Positions 59,197 to 64,000 of a stretch of DNA of 64,000 bases are shown here, in pieces; position 1 is the first letter of the stretch, and every line of letters begins with the position of its first letter. This stretch comes from Bacillota bacterium (lineage in GTDB: Bacteria > Bacillota > Clostridia > Acetivibrionales > DTU013), in NCBI GenBank assembly GCA_023433505.1, contig JAEZCO010000012.1, positions 1-64,000 on the forward strand, read 5' to 3'. The notes beneath the pieces are model-generated. The model saw nothing but the letters and a program-made list of their open reading frames with translations, ran no database searches and had not been told where the DNA came from. Both the position numbers and the translations under genes were made by a program.

Positions 59197-60090
59197 GTTG
59201 ATGGCGGCGTCCTTTCCGGTCAGTTCCTTATAAAGAAATTGGGTGATAGCATCGGTTATTTCATTATAACGCGGACTGATATCATGGGTTATGTCAGGCA
59301 AGGTATAAAGCTGATTGCGCACATTCTTTGAGCTCAAATCGTTAGCGAGGCTCTGACTGTTGCTATAAGGGACCACATCATCTTTTGTACCGTGAACCAG
59401 CAGACAGGGAGGATCGCTTTCCTGCACCCTTCCCATCCACAATTCGGAACTTGCCAGGGCTATAACGGCGAAAACGCTTTTCTTATTCCACTTTGCAGCC
59501 TGACCGTCCCTGTAGCAAAGATTGACTACGGTGCCTGCTCCGGCGGAATATCCGGCAAAGGCAATTTTGTCTTTTCTCACTCCGTACTTTTCGCTGTTTG
59601 CGGCAAGCCAGTCAATTGCCGCCGCCGCATCCGCTGTCGCGTCCCTGAAAGTACCGGGCCAGTCGGCTTCAGGCTTTTCTCTCAGCCTGTAATTAATATT
59701 GACGGTTACGTAACCTCTTTTTGCAAACTCATTTGCAAAATCCTTTTCGATCCCCCCGTCTTTGCTTCCTCCCGAAAACCCCCCTCCGTGTACCCAGATG
59801 ATTGCAGGCCTTTGAATAGCACTGCCGCCGACCGGTGCGTATATGTCCAGAAGAAGACTGATTTTTTCTCCTTTTTCATTTATTACGCTTGTATAGGGGA
59901 TATTCAAGTTTTCCCGGATTTCGGTATAGATGGGTTTTATGTATTCCGATGTGTTGATAGCTGTTGTTTCTTCCGTATTTGAGCCGTTTTTACCGCCGGA
60001 TGGCTTGCAGGAACAAAGCATACCGGATAATATACCGAAAACTATAATAAACAAAGGCAGCTTTTTAAGCAGTCTATTATTCCAAAACAT
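59179..60090 (-). CDS. Secreted alpha/beta-hydrolase (carboxylesterase/acetyl-esterase type) lipoprotein
   Basis: 303 residues. Lipoprotein signal with lipobox LCSC near Cys24, then a mature domain with the oxyanion motif IWVHGGGFSGGSKDG, the nucleophile elbow FAGYSAGAGTVVNL (Ser in GYSAG), acid Asp in HGTKDDVVPYSNSQ and a C-terminal His in DITHDISPRY. This layout matches BD-FAE/CE10-like esterases that remove acyl groups from plant polysaccharides. It would sit outside the cell, anchored by lipid. Neighbour of a YesM/YesN pair. Substrate unknown. Confidence 0.88.
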   Translation of the reverse strand: MFWNNRLLKKLPLFIIVFGILSGMLCSCKPSGGKNGSNTEETTAINTSEYIKPIYTEIRENLNIPYTSVINEKGEKISLLLDIYAPVGGSAIQRPAIIWVHGGGFSGGSKDGGIEKDFANEFAKRGYVTVNINYRLREKPEADWPGTFRDATADAAAAIDWLAANSEKYGVRKDKIAFAGYSAGAGTVVNLCYRDGQAAKWNKKSVFAVIALASSELWMGRVQESDPPCLLVHGTKDDVVPYSNSQSLANDLSSKNVRNQLYTLPDITHDISPRYNEITDAITQFLYKELTGKDAAINIRKGS

Positions 60091-60210
60091 TCATCTACCT
60101 CCCTATACGTATTGTTACATATATTCCATATATATATAAGTTATCATAAACGGGAGCGGGTTAACAGTAGAGGATTTTCGGAAGTAAGGAAGGTTTTTTC
60201 TGGAAGATGA

Positions 60211-62028
60211 CTACTGGCCTTTGACCGCAGGAATCCGGACAGTCACTTCGGTGCCGTACCCAGCGGTACTGCGGTAAGATAGGCCGTATTGCTCTCCGTA
60301 GTATAATTTGATCCTTTCATTGATGTTTCTTATTCCATAGCCATGTTTGTTTGCGGGCTGCGAAGCTGATAGTAAATCCGCCATTTGTTCTTCCGAGATT
60401 CCGATGCCGTCATCCTTCACTGTAAGCAGGATGTCATTGTCCTTCATTTCTCCCAGAATACTTATGCTGCCTTTTTTCTCCGGCTTGTGCAGTATGCCGT
60501 GGATGATAGAGTTTTCCAATATGGGCTGCAGTATGATTTTAATAATGGTATACTCCAGGACAGCTTCGCTGATCCGGACTGTAAATTGAAAAATATTGTT
60601 AAACCTGCGGTTTTGTATGTCCATGTACATTTTTACATGCTCGATCTCATCAGAGATTGAGATGATATTGGTCCCCTTGCTCAGGCTCAGCTTGTAGAAT
60701 TTGGACAGGGACTGGACGGTTTCCGATATTTCAGGCACATTATTGTTGATGGCTGTCCAATTAATCAGGTCCAGCGTATTATAGAGGAAATGCGGGTTGA
60801 TTTGCGCCTGCAGGGCGAGGAGCTCGGAGTGCTTTGCTTCCTGGCCGATCCTGAACTGCTCCCGGATCAGAAAGGCCAATTGATTGGACATGTCGTTGAA
60901 GTTGTGTATCAGTTCTCCAATTTCATCTTTGCTGTTGGATACGATCTGGGTGTTGAAATTGCCGTTTTTGATCCCCCGCATCCTGTTGATCAGAAGCCCT
61001 ATGCGCTTTGTAATGGAGTAGGAGATGATATACGCTACGGCATATGCAATGGTCCCGATCAGCAGGAAAAATTGCAGCATCTCGCTTCTCATGCTTTTGC
61101 CCAGCGCCATTATTTCATCATAGGGCGTGATGGATACCATGGTCCAGTCGGAATTGGGGATTCTTTCACAGGCCAGAAGGAAATTCTCCTTGTTCAGGCT
61201 GTAGATCTGAAAATAGGGGCCGGCGGCCATGAGGGATTCCAATAGCCGGGCGTCGAGCTTCCAGGTTTCCTTTATGGTATCGCTGGAGGATGAGATGAGC
61301 TCGTTTTTGGAGTTGACGATATAGGTAATATTGTTTTTGGTAGAGGAGGCTTTCCTGACGATCTTGTTCAGGTCATCTTCCAATAGGTCGATGCGTACGA
61401 TTCCGATGATGTTTAAATAATTGTTGGAATCCAGGATGGTCCTCACTGCGGACACCTTTTTTCCGGAATCCATCAAGGTACCCCGGTCATAGATGTCGGA
61501 AGACCCATCGGGCGGAATAGGAAACCATAACACTTTCTTATGGCCGGAGGTAAGGTCACTGTACCACTTTGAGCTTTTGGCCGACTGCATTCCCAGGAAG
61601 TTCACCTTTTCGCTGGAAAACATGAATTGGTCATCAATATAAAGCTTGATGTTATAGATTTCATCATGGTTTTGAAAAGATTTCAAATAGTCGGACAGGC
61701 TGTTCATCTGCTTTATCTGGGTATGGATGTCAAGGGTGTCCGGATCCTGGGACAGTACTTCGTTGACGTTTTTGTCCAGCAGGATGACATTTAACGCATC
61801 CATGACCTTCGCCAGCTTATAGGAGATGAAGTCTCCCGACTGCTCGAAGGATTGCCTGGCGGAAAACATGACCAGGGTTTCAAGCGTCCGGGAATATCTG
61901 CTGTCCGAGATATAGGTGAATAGGCCGAAGGGTACGATGATCAGGAGGAAGTAGGAGAGAAGCATCTTCCGCATCAGCTTCATATTCGAAAAGGTTTTAA
62001 TTGCAGCCTTTCTGAAAAAGTTTATCAT
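60211..62028 (-). CDS. YesM-type sensor histidine kinase (third system)
   Basis: 605 residues. TM1 about 17-38, Cache-like extracellular sensor about 39-290, TM2 about 292-318, and HAMP with DEIGELIHNFNDMSNQLAFL. His_kinase motif QINPHFLYNTLDLINW is near residue 411; the ATPase domain has IILQPILENSIIHGIL, DDGIGISEEQ and GIRNINERIKLYYGEQYGL. The start is ATG 62028, overlapping the response-regulator stop as TGATG; ATG 62037 is 3 residues earlier but too near the GGGAG. It pairs with the YesN upstream. Confidence 0.93.
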   Translation of the reverse strand: MINFFRKAAIKTFSNMKLMRKMLLSYFLLIIVPFGLFTYISDSRYSRTLETLVMFSARQSFEQSGDFISYKLAKVMDALNVILLDKNVNEVLSQDPDTLDIHTQIKQMNSLSDYLKSFQNHDEIYNIKLYIDDQFMFSSEKVNFLGMQSAKSSKWYSDLTSGHKKVLWFPIPPDGSSDIYDRGTLMDSGKKVSAVRTILDSNNYLNIIGIVRIDLLEDDLNKIVRKASSTKNNITYIVNSKNELISSSSDTIKETWKLDARLLESLMAAGPYFQIYSLNKENFLLACERIPNSDWTMVSITPYDEIMALGKSMRSEMLQFFLLIGTIAYAVAYIISYSITKRIGLLINRMRGIKNGNFNTQIVSNSKDEIGELIHNFNDMSNQLAFLIREQFRIGQEAKHSELLALQAQINPHFLYNTLDLINWTAINNNVPEISETVQSLSKFYKLSLSKGTNIISISDEIEHVKMYMDIQNRRFNNIFQFTVRISEAVLEYTIIKIILQPILENSIIHGILHKPEKKGSISILGEMKDNDILLTVKDDGIGISEEQMADLLSASQPANKHGYGIRNINERIKLYYGEQYGLSYRSTAGYGTEVTVRIPAVKGQ

Positions 62029-63614
62029 CAGAGGCATTTCTCCCGGTATTCCGATGGCGTCACCTTCACCAGCTTTTTAAATATTTTGGTAAAATAGTTC
62101 TGATCCGGGTAGCCTACCCTGACTGCCACGTCATATAGCTTGATGTTGCGGTCTTCCAGCAGTTCCTTTGCCTTTTTTATTCTAAATTCCGTAATATACT
62201 GATGGATGGTAGTGCCCGTCTCTTTTTTAAAAAATATGCACAGGTAGGAATTGCTCAGGAACATTTTTTCGCTGAGGACTTTGATGGATAAATCAGGATC
62301 ACTGTAGCTTTTGCTGATGATTCTTTTGATGTCCGAAATGGTTCTGCTGCTGCTGTTGATTTCGTCCAGCCGTGCAAAGTAGGAAATCGCCGGATCCGTT
62401 ACCAGGCTTTCCATGTCTTCCAGCGTCTCCAGGACGGATAAAGTTTCCCACAAAGAACCTTCCGAATGGTTATGGACCGGGCCGATTTTCTGTCTGGCGG
62501 CGGCACCTGTCAGCAGAAGCAAAATTTTAAAATAGAAATTTTTACTGTTGCAGACCAGGGTGCCTCTGCTTTGACGCAGTGTCCTTGTCAAATCCCGAAG
62601 GAGTTTTATGAATTCTTCCTTTTGCCCATTCTCGAGACATTGCTGCAACTGGTCCAGCAAACCGTCGTTGAATTCAAACACGGAATTACTGATGTCTTCG
62701 CCGGTGGAAAGACTGCCGTAGCCTTTGAAAAACAGCTGCTGGCCTGCCAGAACTGCAGCCTGGTAGGAATGAAAGATATCGCTGGCCTTCGTTACAAGGG
62801 TGCCGGTACTGATGAAAATACCGGTTTTTTGCTTCAGGGCATGGAGGACTTCCGAGCAAGTGTCCGTCAGCGCAGAAAAGCTCAACTGCCTGCTGTCTGC
62901 CGGATTTGAATAAGCAATGACCACGATGCTGCTCTGGTCCTTATGGCCGGCGATGCATTTCAAGCGGTTGGAGGAAAATGTGTCTTCAATGGAGTGCAGG
63001 ATTTCCGATTCTGTCAAAGCAGGCCCGTCGGTTGCCGCCGCCGGGCCAAGCTTTATCAGGACGGCAGCGTATATGCCCTCCAACGACATAGGGACGCCTG
63101 CAGTATCAAGCCATTTCTTTATAAGCTCGGTATTAAGGTTATTGCGAAGTAATTCCAGGGTTAAATTGTCCTTGAGGATTAAAAGGCTGTCGTTCAGATT
63201 CTTTTCTTTCACAGTCTCAGTGGCCCGTTTATTCTCTTCTTCAATGCATAAGGTGACTGCATTGGAAATGGCCGCGCTGATTTCCAGGGGACTAATGGGT
63301 TTTTCCACGTAACTGATGGCCTTGAGGTTGATGGCCGATTTAAGATATTCCTTATCCGAATAGGCGCTCATGAATATGATTTTGCAATAGGGGAGCGCCT
63401 CACGGATTTTAGTGCCTAGCTCTATGCCGTCCATACGCGGCATTCTGACATCAGTGACAATGATATCGGGTTTTGTCTTCAAAGCCTTTTCATAGGCATT
63501 TTGACCGTCATCCGCTTCTTCCACCGAATCAACGCCCAATTCCTTCCACTTTATATTCTTTATAAGACCATTGCGGACGAAGAATTCGTCATCTGCAATT
63601 AAAAGACGTATCAA
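62028..63614 (-). CDS. YesN-type response regulator (third system)
   Basis: 528 residues. Receiver with IADDEFFVRNGL, Asp in DIIVTDVRMPRMDGIE and the EKPISPLEI lysine; a ~290-residue linker domain; a C-terminal AraC helix-turn-helix pair with LSIKVLSEKMFLSNSYLCIF and GYPDQNYFTKIFKKLVKVTP. TTG 63614 follows GGAGGG. It faces an LplB-type permease across a 234-base gap, so that transporter is the likely target. Confidence 0.93.
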   Translation of the reverse strand: MIRLLIADDEFFVRNGLIKNIKWKELGVDSVEEADDGQNAYEKALKTKPDIIVTDVRMPRMDGIELGTKIREALPYCKIIFMSAYSDKEYLKSAINLKAISYVEKPISPLEISAAISNAVTLCIEEENKRATETVKEKNLNDSLLILKDNLTLELLRNNLNTELIKKWLDTAGVPMSLEGIYAAVLIKLGPAAATDGPALTESEILHSIEDTFSSNRLKCIAGHKDQSSIVVIAYSNPADSRQLSFSALTDTCSEVLHALKQKTGIFISTGTLVTKASDIFHSYQAAVLAGQQLFFKGYGSLSTGEDISNSVFEFNDGLLDQLQQCLENGQKEEFIKLLRDLTRTLRQSRGTLVCNSKNFYFKILLLLTGAAARQKIGPVHNHSEGSLWETLSVLETLEDMESLVTDPAISYFARLDEINSSSRTISDIKRIISKSYSDPDLSIKVLSEKMFLSNSYLCIFFKKETGTTIHQYITEFRIKKAKELLEDRNIKLYDVAVRVGYPDQNYFTKIFKKLVKVTPSEYREKCL

Positions 63615-63848
63615 GAAGCTGTGCCCTCCTTACTGTAGAATTACCGTATAAGCTAATTATAAATCATGTCATAATGTTTGGAAAGCCAATGTAATCCCGA
63701 AACTTCAAGTAGAAAATATTTTGCTAAAAACAAAACTTTTTTATAGTGCAAATCTAAAAAGCCGGATGGTATATTTAGTTTGTGGTCCGGCAGGCCCGGA
63801 AAACCCACCAAAGAAATAATAATCCATGATTGTCTGGGGGATGCGGCA

Positions 63849-64000
63849 TTGAGCAGGGTAACGGATATATTCAGAGATTTCGGCAAAAATAAAATTCTTT
63901 TACTGATGTTGGCCCCGGCCATCCTGTACTATTTTATTTTTATGTACATCCCCATGGCGGGAGTGGTCATTGCCTTCAAGAGATTTGACTACGCGGCGGG
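63849..64000 (+). CDS. Sugar ABC transporter permease, LplB family (5' end only)
   Basis: The first 50 codons, cut by the window end. They read TTG (start) then SRVTDIFRDFGKNKILLLML and APAILYYFIFMYIPMAGVVI, ending AFKRFDYAAG, the N-terminal helix signature of LplB permeases (YIPMxGxxIAFKxF). GGGGGA lies 7 bases before TTG 63849. Further transporter genes are expected past the edge. Confidence 0.88.
   Translation, partial: MSRVTDIFRDFGKNKILLLMLAPAILYYFIFMYIPMAGVVIAFKRFDYAA

Overview
The window looks like the chromosome of a spore-forming, plant-saccharide-degrading Firmicute, most likely class Clostridia. The signs are SLH/S-layer architecture with a cellulosome-type X2 module, three YesM/YesN two-component pairs next to LplA/B/C-type sugar ABC transporters, a sporulation transglutaminase, SPOCS (DUF3794) proteins, a DUF6472 microprotein, strong GGAGG ribosome binding sites and frequent TTG/GTG starts. 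No rRNA, tRNA, CRISPR array, integrase or intact insertion sequence was seen.

Layout. (1) 220-7549: a gene run that reads like an amino-sugar or aminocyclitol pathway: RidA, HutC-type GntR regulator, DegT aminotransferase, Gfo/Idh dehydrogenase, SIS isomerase/deaminase-like protein, ROK-like protein and PIG-L deacetylase. A near-perfect 36-bp palindrome precedes the aminotransferase. (2) 7725-15673: DUF6472 microprotein, a 1607-residue mosaic surface protein with its own promoter and terminator, and small membrane proteins. (3) 14819-16359: gene debris, including a DnaA-like AAA+ fragment and a frameshifted GH5-like fragment. (4) 16360-27239: xylosaccharide locus with GH31 alpha-xylosidase, AraC regulator, YesM/YesN pair, two ABC permeases and a lipoprotein, closed by a 15-bp-stem terminator. 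(5) 27410-30677: miscellaneous genes, including an APH(6)-like kinase and a DUF4846 protein flanked by a 27-bp direct repeat. (6) 30826-38974: a LacI-controlled saccharide locus with GH172 (DUF2961), LacI, binding protein, two permeases and an unassigned 672-residue predicted glycosidase, with two related operators. (7) 38993-43254: minus-strand genes for an ECF sigma/anti-sigma pair and, upstream of it, a glutathione peroxidase - OhrR-like - radical SAM run with a consensus promoter. (8) 43416-48720: two convergent SPOCS proteins, a DedA-family protein and a VanRS-like pair with OmpR-type direct repeats. (9) 48832-49071: a broken hicBA toxin-antitoxin relic. (10) 49085-64000: a solitary binding protein facing a second YesM/YesN pair, an aminotransferase, two tandem Asp/Glu racemases, the tgl sporulation pair, a ketopantoate-reductase-like gene, a secreted esterase, and a third YesM/YesN pair facing an LplB-type permease cut by the window end.

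The recurring theme is uptake and hydrolysis of plant or host glycans. Each ABC/glycosidase set carries its own local regulator (GntR, AraC plus YesMN, LacI, YesMN). The best candidates for undescribed biology are the amino-sugar module (region 1) and the GH172 / 672-residue protein locus with its structured leader (region 6).
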